A stretch of DNA of 64,000 nucleotides from Agromyces sp. H17E-10 (GCF_022919715.1 NZ_CP095042.1:1674001-1738000); one strand, 5' to 3'; positions 50,986 to 60,116 are shown, counted from the first letter of the stretch. Translations and numbers: made by a program. The notes: a model not told the origin generated them from the letters alone.

Positions 50986-52503
50986 TCAGCGCACCCCCGC
51001 CATGAGCTTGAGCACGCCGCGGCTGCCGACCGCGAGCGCCGCGCCGAGCACGATCGCGATGCCGCCGAGCACCCCGAAGTACGTGATCTGGTCGACAACC
51101 GTGTAGAACTCGGCGAGCAGGCCCGCGATCGAGGTGCCGAGCGCGATCGACAGGAAGAACAGCGCGACCATCTGGGTGTGGAACCGCTTCGGCGCGAGCT
51201 TCGTCGTGACCGAGAGCCCCACGGGCGAGAGCAGCAGCTCGGCGACCGTGAACACGAGCAGGATGAGCACCATCCAGAGCAGCGGCGTCGACCCGGCCCC
51301 GCCGCCCGCGAACGGCAGGAACAGCAGGAACGCGACGCCCATGATCATCGTGCCGAGCGCGAACTTGATCGGCGTCGACGGCTGCCGGTCGCCGAGCTTC
51401 GTCCAGATCGCGGCGAACACGCCCGACAGCACGATGATGAAGATCGGGTTGATCGACTGCACCCACGACACGGGCATCTCCCACCCGAACAGGTCGCGGT
51501 TCAGCTGCTCATCGGAGTAGATCGTGAGCACCGTGAACTGCTGCTGGTAGAGCGACCAGAACGCGACGCTCGCGATGAACAGCGGGATGAACGCGAACAC
51601 CCGGCTGCGCTCGGTCGACGAGAGGTGCTTGCTCGCGAGGATCACGATGAAGTACGCGACGGCCGCGGCGATCGTGCCGCCGATCACCCAGCTCACGAGG
51701 TTGGTCGCGGTGACGAGCCCCGTCAGCACGAGCACCGCGACGACGATGACGGCCGCGACGCCGATGCCGATCACGAGGCCGATACGGTCGCGGGGCAGGG
51801 GGTTCGGCACCACGGATGCCTCGGGCGGCAGCTTCTTGCGGCCGAACGAGTACTGGATGAGTCCGAACGCCATCCCGGCGGCGGCGAGCCCGAAGCCCCA
51901 GTGGAAGCCGAGCGTGGTCTGCGCGAGCCCCGTGAGGATCGGGCCGAGGAACGCGCCGAGGTTGATGCCGAGGTAGAAGATCGAGAAGCCGGCGTCGCGA
52001 CGGGGGTCGTGCTCGTCGTACAGCGTGCCGACGACGCTCGTCGCGTTGGCCTTGAGCCCGCCCGAACCGAACGCGACGAGCACGAGGCCGACGCCCACGC
52101 CCCAGAACCCGGGCAGGAACGCCAGGGCGAGGTGGCCCGCCATGATGACGCTCGCGCTGTAGAACAGCACGCGCTCGCTGCCGAGCAATCGGTCGGCGAT
52201 CCACGCGCCGAGGATGGTCGAGAGGTAGACCGTGCCGCCGTAGGCGCCGACGATGCCGGCCGCGGCGGTCTGGTCCATGCCGAGCCCGCCGTCGGCGACC
52301 GAGTAGTAGAGGTAGAGCAGCAGGATGCCCTGCATGCCGTAGAAGCTGAACCGCTCCCACATCTCGACACCGAAGATGTGGATGAGCGGGCGCGGCTGCC
52401 CGAAGAATCCGTGGTCGCCCCGGGTGTCTCGCTCGCCCCCGCCGGTCACACCCGGCTCAGGCGGTCCGTACTCCCCCGGGGCAGGTTCGGTGACACTGCC
52501 CAT
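50986..52503 (-). CDS. POT-family proton:oligopeptide transporter
   Basis: 505 residues with about 14 helices. The ExxERFxYY-type motif is EMWERFSFYGMQGILLLY (about 48-65), coupling protons to peptide transport. The PTR2 signature GLKANATSVVGTLYDEHDPRRDAGFSIFYLGINLGAFLGP follows. The end KLMAGVR is cytoplasmic. ATG 52503 is chosen because the family N-terminus begins shortly after it. It imports di- and tripeptides. The minus-strand mannosyltransferase lies downstream across a REP copy, so an operon is doubtful. Confidence 0.92.
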   Translation of the reverse strand: MGSVTEPAPGEYGPPEPGVTGGGERDTRGDHGFFGQPRPLIHIFGVEMWERFSFYGMQGILLLYLYYSVADGGLGMDQTAAAGIVGAYGGTVYLSTILGAWIADRLLGSERVLFYSASVIMAGHLALAFLPGFWGVGVGLVLVAFGSGGLKANATSVVGTLYDEHDPRRDAGFSIFYLGINLGAFLGPILTGLAQTTLGFHWGFGLAAAGMAFGLIQYSFGRKKLPPEASVVPNPLPRDRIGLVIGIGVAAVIVVAVLVLTGLVTATNLVSWVIGGTIAAAVAYFIVILASKHLSSTERSRVFAFIPLFIASVAFWSLYQQQFTVLTIYSDEQLNRDLFGWEMPVSWVQSINPIFIIVLSGVFAAIWTKLGDRQPSTPIKFALGTMIMGVAFLLFLPFAGGGAGSTPLLWMVLILLVFTVAELLLSPVGLSVTTKLAPKRFHTQMVALFFLSIALGTSIAGLLAEFYTVVDQITYFGVLGGIAIVLGAALAVGSRGVLKLMAGVR

Positions 52504-52536
52504 GGGGGTCACCCTACTCCCCGGCCCCGTCTCGTC

Positions 52537-52569
52537 GGTCGAGTAGGCGCGCAGCGCCGTATCGAGGCC
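52537..52569. repeat. REP-related palindrome, second subtype
   Basis: GGTCGAGTAGGCGCGCAGCG and CCGTATCGAGGCC form an imperfect palindrome with a GCGC centre. It keeps the TCGAG elements of the family but is clearly different from copies A and B. It lies between the divergent POT and DUF4097-type genes. Confidence 0.5.
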
Positions 52570-52659
52570 ACGTCCCGGGGGTTCGCCCCCGTGCGGCCCG
52601 CTCGCCGCCGTGCCAGCATCGAACGGGGGCGGGGAGACGCCGTGCCCCGAGGGGAAGAG

Positions 52660-53406
52660 ATGACGCTCCGCATGCGTACCACCAGGACCATCGCACTCGC
52701 CGGCACCGTCGCGGTGGCCGCGCTGCTCACCGGCTGCGCCTGGCTGCAGCCGGTCGAGCGGTTCAGCGACGACGCCTCGTTCGACGAACCCGTGCAGTCG
52801 ATCGAGATCGACGAACCCGACGGCGCGGTACACGTCGAAGGCGTCGAAGGCGTCGGCTCGGTCGCGGTGGAACGCACGGTGTCGTACCGCGGCCAGCGCC
52901 CGACGCGCGAGACGGTCGAGGTGCGCGACGGCGTGCTCGTGCTCGGCGGCTGCGGCCGCAACTGCTCGGTCGAGTACACGGTGAGCGCACCTGCCGGCGT
53001 CGAGGTGCGCGGCTCCACGACGAACGGGGCGATCGAGCTCGCGAACGTCGCCGCCGTCGACGTCGAGACGAGCAACGGGCGCATCGAGCTCGACGGCGTG
53101 ACGGGCACCGTCGACGCGCGCACGAGCAACGGGCGCATCGAGGGCCGCGGACTCACCGGGTCCGGCATTCGCGCCGTCACCTCGAACGGTGCGATCGACC
53201 TGCGGCTCGACGCCGCGCAGGACGTCAAGGCGCGCACCTCCAACGGCGCGATCGACCTCGCCGTGCCGACCGACGGTGCGACGTACCGCGTCGACGCCGG
53301 CACCTCGAACGGCTCGGTCGACGTCGGCATCGACGACACCGACGACGGCGAGTTCACGCTCGACCTCTCGACGTCGAACGGGGCGATCCGCGTCGTCGGC
53401 CGGTGA
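52660..53406 (+). CDS. DUF4097-type repeat lipoprotein
   Basis: 248 residues from ATG 52660 with GAGGGG upstream. The signal IALAGTVAVAALLTGC has a lipobox with Cys26. From about residue 120 a right-handed beta-solenoid pattern is built from seven units of TSNG type: TTNGAIEL, TSNGRIEL, TSNGRIEG, TSNGAIDL, TSNGAIDL, TSNGSVDV and TSNGAIRV, spaced 16-25 residues. This is the DUF4097 adhesin-like pattern. It is anchored outside the cell. The function of the family is not established. Confidence 0.87.
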   Translation: MTLRMRTTRTIALAGTVAVAALLTGCAWLQPVERFSDDASFDEPVQSIEIDEPDGAVHVEGVEGVGSVAVERTVSYRGQRPTRETVEVRDGVLVLGGCGRNCSVEYTVSAPAGVEVRGSTTNGAIELANVAAVDVETSNGRIELDGVTGTVDARTSNGRIEGRGLTGSGIRAVTSNGAIDLRLDAAQDVKARTSNGAIDLAVPTDGATYRVDAGTSNGSVDVGIDDTDDGEFTLDLSTSNGAIRVVGR

Positions 53407-53499
53407 CGCCGGCCACGCCGCACTGCGGCTTGCCACGGCGCGGGCCCTGCGGCATCCTGAGTTGACCCGGCGGCCCGCCGGCCCGAACCCGGAGGTCGC

Positions 53500-54297
53500 G
53501 TGGACGGCTCGCCAGACGATGAACGGCGGCGCCGCCTGCAGCGCATCGCCTACGGGGCGGATGCCTCCCCCGAGGAGCGCGCGGCCGCCGAGGCCGAGCT
53601 GCACGCGCTCGCGGATGCCGCGACGAGCGTCGCATGGGCCCCTGAGCCGGTCGTGGAGGAGCGCAGCGACGTCTCGGCGCCGGCGACCTCCCAGCCCGAC
53701 GAGCCTCGGGCACGTACGGCGACGGTGCGCTGGGTCGTCACCGCCGGCGTCGTCGCACTCGCGGTCGGCATCGCGATCGGCACGCAGATCTCGTCGCTCG
53801 CGGCCGCGCCGGTGGAGCTGGTCGCACCGGGCGGCGTCCCTGCGGCCGGCCCCGTCACGCCCGGCGCCACGGTCTCGGTGGATCAGGGAACGGGGAGCGT
53901 CTCGGCCGATCCCGACACGGGCATCGTCTCGTCGATGATCCCGGTCGCCGATGCGCCGGTCTCGGCCGTCCTCGCGCGCGAAGCTCGAGCATCGGATTCT
54001 GCGCCCGCCGGCTTCGTCGACGGGCTCAACCTCGACCCCGAGAGCCTCAGGCTGCTGGCGACGCGTTCCGACGGCGTCCAGGCGTTCGCGGCCTCCATCG
54101 AGCAGGGCTCCGAGCTCTGCTTCATCGTGTTGAAGCCCGATCTCGGCGCCGCGTCGACCTGCACCGAGCACGGGATGATGCCGACCGAGGGCATCGTCCT
54201 CTCGTTCGAAGCCAACGACGAGGCGAGGATCGACGCATCCCTCCGCCCCGACGGCGGCGTCATCCTGAACGTCGCCGGGCAGCCCGCCGCCGAGTGA
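53500..54297 (+). CDS. Single-pass membrane protein with extracytoplasmic domain, unknown function
   Basis: 265 residues from GTG 53500 with GGAGG 4 bases upstream. An acidic/basic helical N-terminus (DDERRRRLQRIAYGADASPEERAAAEAELHALA) precedes one membrane helix (about 75-100, WVVTAGVVALAVGIAIGTQISSL). The outside part ends with a small domain holding two cysteines (ELCFIVLK...ASTCTEHG). The layout resembles anti-sigma factors, but no zinc-binding HxxxCxxC motif or sigma gene is present, so I leave it unassigned. It follows the DUF4097-type gene after 93 bases. Confidence 0.7.
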   Translation: MDGSPDDERRRRLQRIAYGADASPEERAAAEAELHALADAATSVAWAPEPVVEERSDVSAPATSQPDEPRARTATVRWVVTAGVVALAVGIAIGTQISSLAAAPVELVAPGGVPAAGPVTPGATVSVDQGTGSVSADPDTGIVSSMIPVADAPVSAVLAREARASDSAPAGFVDGLNLDPESLRLLATRSDGVQAFAASIEQGSELCFIVLKPDLGAASTCTEHGMMPTEGIVLSFEANDEARIDASLRPDGGVILNVAGQPAAE

Positions 54298-54331
54298 CCG
54301 ACGCCCCTCACCGCGCCGCTAGCATTTCCCC

Positions 54332-55600
54332 ATGCTCGACACGCTGCAGACGGCCGGCCGCATCCTCGCGGGCACGTGGCCGCGGCTGCTCGCGTGGTAC
54401 GTCGCCGGGTGGCTCGCGCGCTACCTGATCATCGAGCTCGCGGGCACGATCGGCGTGAACTCGACGCTCGGCGCCTTCCTCGTGCTGCCGCTCGCCGCGC
54501 TCGCCCGGCTCGTGAGCTTCATCGCGATGTTCCTCACGATGCGCGAGGCGATGCCGAACTACTCGACGCTCACCGGGGCGCAGCGGCCGCAGTTCATGAG
54601 CTCGGTGCTCGCCGCCATCCTGCCGTTCTTCCTCTTCTATGCGGCGTGGGGCTTCCTGAAGGACGACGTGGTCGCCTACCAGCTGAGTGCGTTCGGCAAG
54701 GTGAACTGGTTCACCGACTCGGTCGGCGAGGGCGAGGTCGACACGCTCGCGTTCGACGTGGTGACGATCGCGGTCGTCGTCGCGACCTACGCGGCACGCT
54801 GGCTCATCAAGCGCAATCGGGAGCGACTCCCGAAATGGACCGCGCTCGTCGCCGCCTACTGCGAAGCGGTGTGGGTGTTCTTCACGCTGTTCCTCATCGG
54901 CGACCTGATCGGTTTCGTGACCGACTGGATGAACGCGCGCGCGGCGGTGCACTGGTGGAACGACTTCACGGGCGCCGTCAACGTCGTGTTCTCGTGGCTC
55001 GATCCCGTGCAGCAGGGCATCGGCTGGGTGCTCGACCAGCTCGGCGGGCTGCTGCTCGAACCGCTCGCCTGGCTCGCGATCGCGGGCGTCGTCTTCGGGC
55101 AGGCGCTCGGGTCGGTGACGTACGGGCGCCTGCGCGCACTCGAGCGCCCGCTCGAGCAGGTGAAGGCCCGCTACGCGAAGCTGCCCGAGTGGTCGCGGCG
55201 TCGCCTCGCCGACGTCGGCGAGTCGTCGATCAGCCGGTGGAAGACCATCACCGATGCGCTGCTGCTCATCTGGCGGGCCGGTGCGGTGCCGATGAGCCTG
55301 TACGTGCTCGCCTACTCGATCGTGCTCGCGGGCGAGCAATGGCTCGTGCACGCGCTCGGTCCGATCGTCGGCCCGCAGGAGCAGCTCATCTGGTTCCTCA
55401 TCGACACGCCGATCGCGGTCGTCGTCGACACGATCTTCCAGCCGCTGCTGTTCGTGCTCGTCGCTGCGGCGTACGACTACTGCTTGGCCTCGATCTCGAG
55501 GGGCACCCGCGCGAACGAGGGCAGCTCCGAGACGACCGCGATCGTGAGCGAGACGTCGCCCGTGTCCTCGGGCACCATGAACGGCACCTCGACGACGTAG
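54332..55600 (+). CDS. Polytopic membrane protein of unknown function
   Basis: 422 residues with about eight hydrophobic segments (LLAWYVAGWLARYLIIELAG, FLVLPLAALARLVSFIAMFL, VWVFFTLFLIGDLIGFV and others), and a charged cytoplasmic stretch RLRALERPLEQVKARYAKLPEWSRRRLADV. No family is recognised. The final 40 residues (RGTRANEGSSETTAIVSETS...) are hydrophilic and read from the strand opposite the 55477 gene, so they are probably a run-on tail. It starts 34 bases after the previous gene and may be co-transcribed with it. Confidence 0.75.
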   Translation: MLDTLQTAGRILAGTWPRLLAWYVAGWLARYLIIELAGTIGVNSTLGAFLVLPLAALARLVSFIAMFLTMREAMPNYSTLTGAQRPQFMSSVLAAILPFFLFYAAWGFLKDDVVAYQLSAFGKVNWFTDSVGEGEVDTLAFDVVTIAVVVATYAARWLIKRNRERLPKWTALVAAYCEAVWVFFTLFLIGDLIGFVTDWMNARAAVHWWNDFTGAVNVVFSWLDPVQQGIGWVLDQLGGLLLEPLAWLAIAGVVFGQALGSVTYGRLRALERPLEQVKARYAKLPEWSRRRLADVGESSISRWKTITDALLLIWRAGAVPMSLYVLAYSIVLAGEQWLVHALGPIVGPQEQLIWFLIDTPIAVVVDTIFQPLLFVLVAAAYDYCLASISRGTRANEGSSETTAIVSETSPVSSGTMNGTSTT

Positions 55601-56022
55601 GGCTCGGTCTGCTCCGAGCTGCAGGTCGTGGTCGTGTCGGCGCTCGCATCCCAGTAGCCGGCGAACGCGTCGTCCGTGAAGATGCGGCCCGTCGCGCGTT
55701 CGACGAGCTCGATCGTGCAGCCGGGCGACTGCGCGCCGGTGGGCGTGACCTCGACCTGCGCGACGACGAGCTGCATGCCCTCGGGCAGCGGGGTGCGCGA
55801 CTGCTGCGGCCGGCCGCGTGCGGCGTCGACCAGGCGCCAGTCGGCGGCGCCGTAGGTGAACGTCTCGCTCGGCGACTCGTCGACCGCGATCGTCGGGCGC
55901 TCGGCGAACAGGGCGGTCCAGCCGTTCCAGCTCGTCACGGCGACCGTCGTGGGCAGCAGCACGACGAGCGCGGCGAGGCCGAGTCCGTTGCGGCGCCACC
56001 AACTGCGGCGCGGGGCGTTCAC
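55477..56022 (-). CDS. Membrane-anchored secreted protein 3 of a coupled trio
   Basis: 181 residues. GTG 56022 overlaps the upstream stop (GTGA). One N-terminal helix (about 12-30, GLGLAALVVLLPTTVAVTSW) then an extracytoplasmic beta-rich domain with two cysteines (SPGCTIELVE and TTTCSSEQTEPYVVEVPF). The pattern MQLVVAQVEVTP...V resembles DUF4352-like immunoglobulin-fold domains, as in the two upstream genes. The C-terminus overlaps the convergent membrane protein gene by 124 bases. No function is known. Confidence 0.75.
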   Translation of the reverse strand: MNAPRRSWWRRNGLGLAALVVLLPTTVAVTSWNGWTALFAERPTIAVDESPSETFTYGAADWRLVDAARGRPQQSRTPLPEGMQLVVAQVEVTPTGAQSPGCTIELVERATGRIFTDDAFAGYWDASADTTTTCSSEQTEPYVVEVPFMVPEDTGDVSLTIAVVSELPSFARVPLEIEAKQ

Positions 56023-56600
56023 TCCGACTCCAAGGCCGGGGTGGGCAGGGTGACGGATGCCTCGGGCTCGCGTCCCTCGAGATCGATCGGCACGACGAGC
56101 ACCGAGTCGCCGCGCAGGTCGACCGGGCCGGCGCCCACGCCGCGTCCGAGCCGCAGCTCGGCCTCGTCGGGGACCGCGGGGAGCTCGAACACGAGCGGGC
56201 CGCGCAGGTCGACGCCGATCGAGAGCGGTCGGCCGGCGAGCGTGGTGGAGCGGTCCACCCGGTCGGTCGGCGAGTACTCGACGCCGTCGACGACGAGCCT
56301 CGTGCCGCCGAGGTTCACTGCGCGCTCGGAGATGACCGCCCTGGCCGAGGCATCCACGACGACCCAGACGCCGCCCGTCTCGATCTCGGCGCCATCCTGG
56401 TCGATCACGGTCTCGGCGGCGGTCGCGTCGTGCACGGTGGCGGCGAGGTTTCGACCGACCGCCTCCTCGCCGAACGCTGCGGTCACGGGGATGGGGTCGA
56501 GCCAGTCGTGGGCCGAGGGCGCGGTCTCGGTGACTGCCCACGCGCCCACGAGGGCAACCACCGCGATGCCCGCGGAGACGAGTCCGCGTCGCGCGCTCAC
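56019..56600 (-). CDS. Membrane-anchored secreted protein 2 of a coupled trio
   Basis: 193 residues from GTG 56600, which overlaps the upstream stop (GTGA). One helix (about 8-26, LVSAGIAVVALVGAWAVTE) precedes a beta-rich extracytoplasmic domain: VGRNLAATVHDATAAETV, GGVWVVVDASARAV, LVVDGVEYSPTDRV and LRGPLVFELPAVPDEAELRLG. It has the same plan as its neighbours. The three may form one complex at the outer membrane face; that is inference from coupling and shared plan. Confidence 0.75.
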   Translation of the reverse strand: MSARRGLVSAGIAVVALVGAWAVTETAPSAHDWLDPIPVTAAFGEEAVGRNLAATVHDATAAETVIDQDGAEIETGGVWVVVDASARAVISERAVNLGGTRLVVDGVEYSPTDRVDRSTTLAGRPLSIGVDLRGPLVFELPAVPDEAELRLGRGVGAGPVDLRGDSVLVVPIDLEGREPEASVTLPTPALESE

Positions 56601-57355
56601 TCGGAATCCCCAGCGGCGAAGCCGTCGATCGTCGCGTCGGGCGACGGTGCCGGTGCCTCGACGACCGCGACGGGTCCCGCCGCGACGAGCACGGGGTCGC
56701 CGAACGATCCGCCGCTCGTGACCGTCTTCCCCTCGGTGTAGCTGCGGTCGTACACCCGCACCCCGACGGAGTCGTCGACGGCGTCGGCCGGCAGCTTCCA
56801 CACCCAGCCGAGAGCGCGCGGCACCCCGTGCTGCAGCACCGGGTTCGCGCGGGCGTCGTCGACGTCGAAGACCGTGAGCGCCTTGCCGACGACGCCGCCG
56901 AGCCGCACGACCGTGCCGAAGTCGCCCGAGCTCGCGGGCGTCGTCCACACGTTCTCGACGTCGGCGGTGACCGTCACGTAGCGCATGCCCGGCTCGGCCT
57001 CGAGGTACAACTCGGGCAGCGCATCGGCGACCGTCGCACCGGTCACCGCGATCTCGAGCTGCGTGCCCGCGATCGACTCGCCCGGCACGACCTTCGCGAT
57101 GGGCGGCTCAGGCGCGTCGGCCAGCCCGCCGAACGCGGCGGAGGCGCCGAGCAGCACGACGACGAACCCGGTCGCGAGCCAGCTCGTCGGCACCCGGTCG
57201 ATCGTGGCGCGCAGCCGTCCGCGGCGTACCGTACTGCGGGCCGCCGCCCGCTGCTCCCGACGGGAAGCGGACGGCGCGGACGACGCCTGCGAAGCCGGCT
57301 CCGTGTGCGCCGAGTGCGCCGTCTCGGAACCGTCGCCGCTCGGGGTTTCAGCCAT
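56597..57355 (-). CDS. Membrane-anchored secreted protein 1 of a coupled trio
   Basis: 252 residues from ATG 57355; GTG 57367 is possible. A disordered cytoplasmic N-terminus (about 1-55) leads to one helix (WLATGFVVVLLGASAAFGGL) and a beta-rich outside domain: LEIAVTGATVADALPELYLEAEPGMRYVTVTADVENVWTTP, VLQHGVPRALGWVWKLPADA and VGVRVYDRSYTEGKTV. The MRYVTVTADVENV strand is like DUF4352/TelA-type immunoglobulin folds. Its start overlaps the end of the LLM oxidoreductase gene by 8 bases, so the trio may belong to that transcript. Confidence 0.75.
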   Translation of the reverse strand: MAETPSGDGSETAHSAHTEPASQASSAPSASRREQRAAARSTVRRGRLRATIDRVPTSWLATGFVVVLLGASAAFGGLADAPEPPIAKVVPGESIAGTQLEIAVTGATVADALPELYLEAEPGMRYVTVTADVENVWTTPASSGDFGTVVRLGGVVGKALTVFDVDDARANPVLQHGVPRALGWVWKLPADAVDDSVGVRVYDRSYTEGKTVTSGGSFGDPVLVAAGPVAVVEAPAPSPDATIDGFAAGDSE

Positions 57356-58151
57356 TGCGCTCGTCACGCCACGCGAGCCAGCGACGCACCGGCTCGAGGT
57401 CGTAGTCGGGCCCGTCGACCCCGAGCGTGAACAGCCGCACGCCCGCGTCGTACAGCGCGTCGGCGTGCTCGACGTCGGCCCCGTGCCGGCTCAGCTCGTT
57501 CGAGATCGTGATCTCCGAGACATCCCGGCCGACCTCGTCACCCCACCGGCGCAGCACGTCGAGCTTGTGCGCGATCACGTCGGGTGCGACGAACGAGTGC
57601 CAGATGTCGGCGTGCTTCGCGACGAGCTTCAACGTCTTCTGCTCGCCCTGGCCGCCGATCATCACCGGGATGCGGCGGGTCGGCGCGGGGTTGAGCTTCG
57701 CCCAGCGGGCCTCGATGCGCGGCAGCGCGGCACCGAGCGCGTTCAGGCGCGAGCCGCGGGTGCCGAACTCGTAGCCGTACTCGTCGTAGTCGCGCTCGAA
57801 CCAGCCGGCGCCGGTGCCGAAGACGAAGCGGCCGACGCCCGTGCCCTTCGCCGAGATGTGGTCGAGCGTGCGAGCCATGTCGGCCTGCAGGTCGGCGTTG
57901 CGGTACGAGTTGCAGTTCACGAGCGTGCCGAACTCGATGCGCTCGGTCTGCTCGGCCCAGGCGCCGAGCATCGTCCACGCCTCGAAGTGCAGGCCGTCGG
58001 GGTCGCCGTGCAGCGGGAAGAAGTGGTCCCAGTTGAAGACGAAGTCGACGCCGAGCTCTTCGAGACGCAGCACCGCGTCGCGGATCGACTCGTAACGGGC
58101 GTGCTGGGGCTGCAGCTGCACGCCGAGGCGTACACGATCGTCGTAGGGCAT
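57348..58151 (-). CDS. LLM-class F420-dependent oxidoreductase
   Basis: 267 residues of the luciferase-like TIM barrel. Typical blocks are LGVQLQPQHARYESIRDAVLRLEELGVDFVFNWDHFFPL, WTMLGAWAEQTERIEFGTLVNCNSYRNADLQADMARTLDHIS, RFVFGTGAGWFERDYDEYGYEFGTRGSRLNALGAALPRI and RRIPVMIGGQGEQKTLKLVAKHADIW. These match actinobacterial F420-dependent members. The start is ATG 58151; the GTG at 58157 would add two residues. The substrate is unknown. It lies 24 bases behind the protease gene in the same direction. Confidence 0.9.
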   Translation of the reverse strand: MPYDDRVRLGVQLQPQHARYESIRDAVLRLEELGVDFVFNWDHFFPLHGDPDGLHFEAWTMLGAWAEQTERIEFGTLVNCNSYRNADLQADMARTLDHISAKGTGVGRFVFGTGAGWFERDYDEYGYEFGTRGSRLNALGAALPRIEARWAKLNPAPTRRIPVMIGGQGEQKTLKLVAKHADIWHSFVAPDVIAHKLDVLRRWGDEVGRDVSEITISNELSRHGADVEHADALYDAGVRLFTLGVDGPDYDLEPVRRWLAWRDERNG

Positions 58152-58175
58152 GCGCACAGCCTATGACCCGCCCGG

Positions 58176-60116
58176 TCAGGGAATCACCACCTCGACGCTC
58201 GCCGTATCGGCCTGCTGCCCGTAGTCCTGCACGTCGGCGTCGAGCACGAGCGTCGTGCCCGACTCGAGGTACTCGAACGCGTACTGGATCGCCGGCAGGT
58301 CGGCTGCGACGCCGACGTCGTCGGTGCGCTGGTACTCCCACTCCCCGTCGCCCGTGAACACGAGGGCGACCGGGTAGATGCGCGCGTCGGGGTCGGGCGT
58401 CATCGCGCCGTACGTGCCCGACTCGTCGAGCACGTAGAAGTCCTCCTCGACCACGTCGCCGGCGGTGTCGAGCACGATCGAGAGCAGGGCGTCCTGGTAC
58501 TCGTCGTCGTCGGGCGCGACGTACTCGAGCGGCACGTCGATCGTGCGATAGCCGGTCTCGGGGTCGGTCGTGATGTCCTGGTAGACGGCCATCTCGTCAT
58601 CCCCGTCGCTGACCGTCAGGTAGGTCAGGTCGTACTGGGCCGTCACCGACGCCTCGTCGGCGCCCGCCGTGAGCTTCGCCGGCATCTCGGCGACGTAGAC
58701 GAGGTCGTCTCCGTCGCGGTAGCCCGCCGACACCGTCGAGCTGATGACCGCGGCCGCAGAGGCCGGCGGCAGGTAGGCCGTGAACGTCACGCCGTCGTCG
58801 CCGAACTGCACGTCGGTGGAGCCGTCGCCCGTCTCGAACCGGGCCCGCACGTCATCGGCGAGCCGGCTGCCGCTGTCGAAGAACGCGGAGAGGGCGTCGG
58901 GCCAGGCCGGCACGTTGCGCAGCGTGTAGTAGTCGTCGGAGAAGTACGCCTCGACCTCGGGGAAGTAGATCGAGAGACCCGACGCAGCGTCGGTCGCGGG
59001 CCCCGTGGTCTCGTCGAGCACGAGCGCCTCGAGCGACTGCGCGACCGCATCGGCGGCTGCGGCGACCTCGGGCCCACCGGTCTCGGCGAGGCTCTGCACG
59101 TACCCGCCGAGGTCGATCTGGTTCGTGGCGAGCTCGGGGTCGGGGTTGCGGCCGAACTCGAGCACGTCGGACTGGGCGGTCGCCAGCTCGGGTCCGAGCC
59201 CGTCGGGGTCGGCCTCGTAGACGTCGGCGAGCGCGGTGACCGCGTCCTGCACGCCGCCCACCTGCGAGAGGTCGAGCATCGCGAGCGTGATGTCGGCGCC
59301 CGTGCCCCACTCGTCGGCCTGCTCGGCGTAGCCCTGGATGAACGCCGAGCCGAGCTCGGTCGGGGTCGTCGCCGGTTCGTCGGCGAGCACCGAGAGCTCG
59401 CCGTAGTTCCAGCCGTGGCCGGGTTCGAGCTCCTGCGAGCCGACCATGATGTCGGCGTGCTGCGACATCACGCTCGCCACCTCGTAGGTCGACATCAGGC
59501 ATGCGTCGAAGCCCATGAAGTCGAGCTTGTCGATGCCGGCACGGCCGAGCCCGTCGGTGAGTGCGACGTCCATCTCGTCGAGGTCGAGGATGTCGTAGCC
59601 GTCGGACTCGTCGGGCCCCATGCCCGGCCAGCCCGCGCCGTGGTCCCACAGCACGAGGCCGTACTGGTCGGCCGGGAACCGCGTCGCCGTGTCGGCGACG
59701 AAGTCGGCGAGGGTATCGGGGTCGCCCATGTTGAGCTCGCCGGGTTCGTCGACGATCGCGAGGTGGTCCTGTTGCACCTGGAACGCGACCGTGTCCTCGA
59801 AGTCGGCGAGATCCACGGCCGGGTCGGTCGTGTAGTCGGGGCTGCGATCGACGAGCGCGACGATGTTGACCTCGTCGGTCGACCCGACCGACGCCATCTC
59901 GGCGATGTCGTCGAGCGCGTACGGCTCGAGGTCGGTGTCGCCGATCATGTAGACCATGAAGGTCCAGCTCTTCTGCTCGCCCTCCCCCTGCGGCCCGGGC
60001 CCCGCGGCGACGGGCGCCGTCGACGACGAGTTGTGCAGCATCGCGACCACGAGGACGAACACCCCGAAGATCGCCGCCAGGATTCCCCACCAAACCTTCG
60101 GCACCATGTCCCCCAT
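58176..60116 (-). CDS. Clostripain-like cysteine peptidase (family C11), membrane-anchored
   Basis: 646 residues from ATG 60116; ATG 60107 is an equal alternative. One N-terminal helix (WWGILAAIFGVFVLVVAMLH) anchors it with the catalytic part outside. The C11 core has WTFMVYMIGDTDLEPYALDDI, the catalytic His159 in LVLWDHGAGWPGM and Cys206 in MGFDACLMSTYEVA. The long acidic C-terminal part (about 420-646) is beta-rich and unassigned. Clostripains cut after arginine or lysine and mature by self-cleavage. A role in surface-protein processing is inference. Confidence 0.88.
   Translation of the reverse strand: MGDMVPKVWWGILAAIFGVFVLVVAMLHNSSSTAPVAAGPGPQGEGEQKSWTFMVYMIGDTDLEPYALDDIAEMASVGSTDEVNIVALVDRSPDYTTDPAVDLADFEDTVAFQVQQDHLAIVDEPGELNMGDPDTLADFVADTATRFPADQYGLVLWDHGAGWPGMGPDESDGYDILDLDEMDVALTDGLGRAGIDKLDFMGFDACLMSTYEVASVMSQHADIMVGSQELEPGHGWNYGELSVLADEPATTPTELGSAFIQGYAEQADEWGTGADITLAMLDLSQVGGVQDAVTALADVYEADPDGLGPELATAQSDVLEFGRNPDPELATNQIDLGGYVQSLAETGGPEVAAAADAVAQSLEALVLDETTGPATDAASGLSIYFPEVEAYFSDDYYTLRNVPAWPDALSAFFDSGSRLADDVRARFETGDGSTDVQFGDDGVTFTAYLPPASAAAVISSTVSAGYRDGDDLVYVAEMPAKLTAGADEASVTAQYDLTYLTVSDGDDEMAVYQDITTDPETGYRTIDVPLEYVAPDDDEYQDALLSIVLDTAGDVVEEDFYVLDESGTYGAMTPDPDARIYPVALVFTGDGEWEYQRTDDVGVAADLPAIQYAFEYLESGTTLVLDADVQDYGQQADTASVEVVIP

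Noticed and set aside
53500..54297. Anti-sigma factor
   Set aside because: The one-helix layout fits, but the zinc-binding anti-sigma motif is missing and no sigma factor gene is adjacent.
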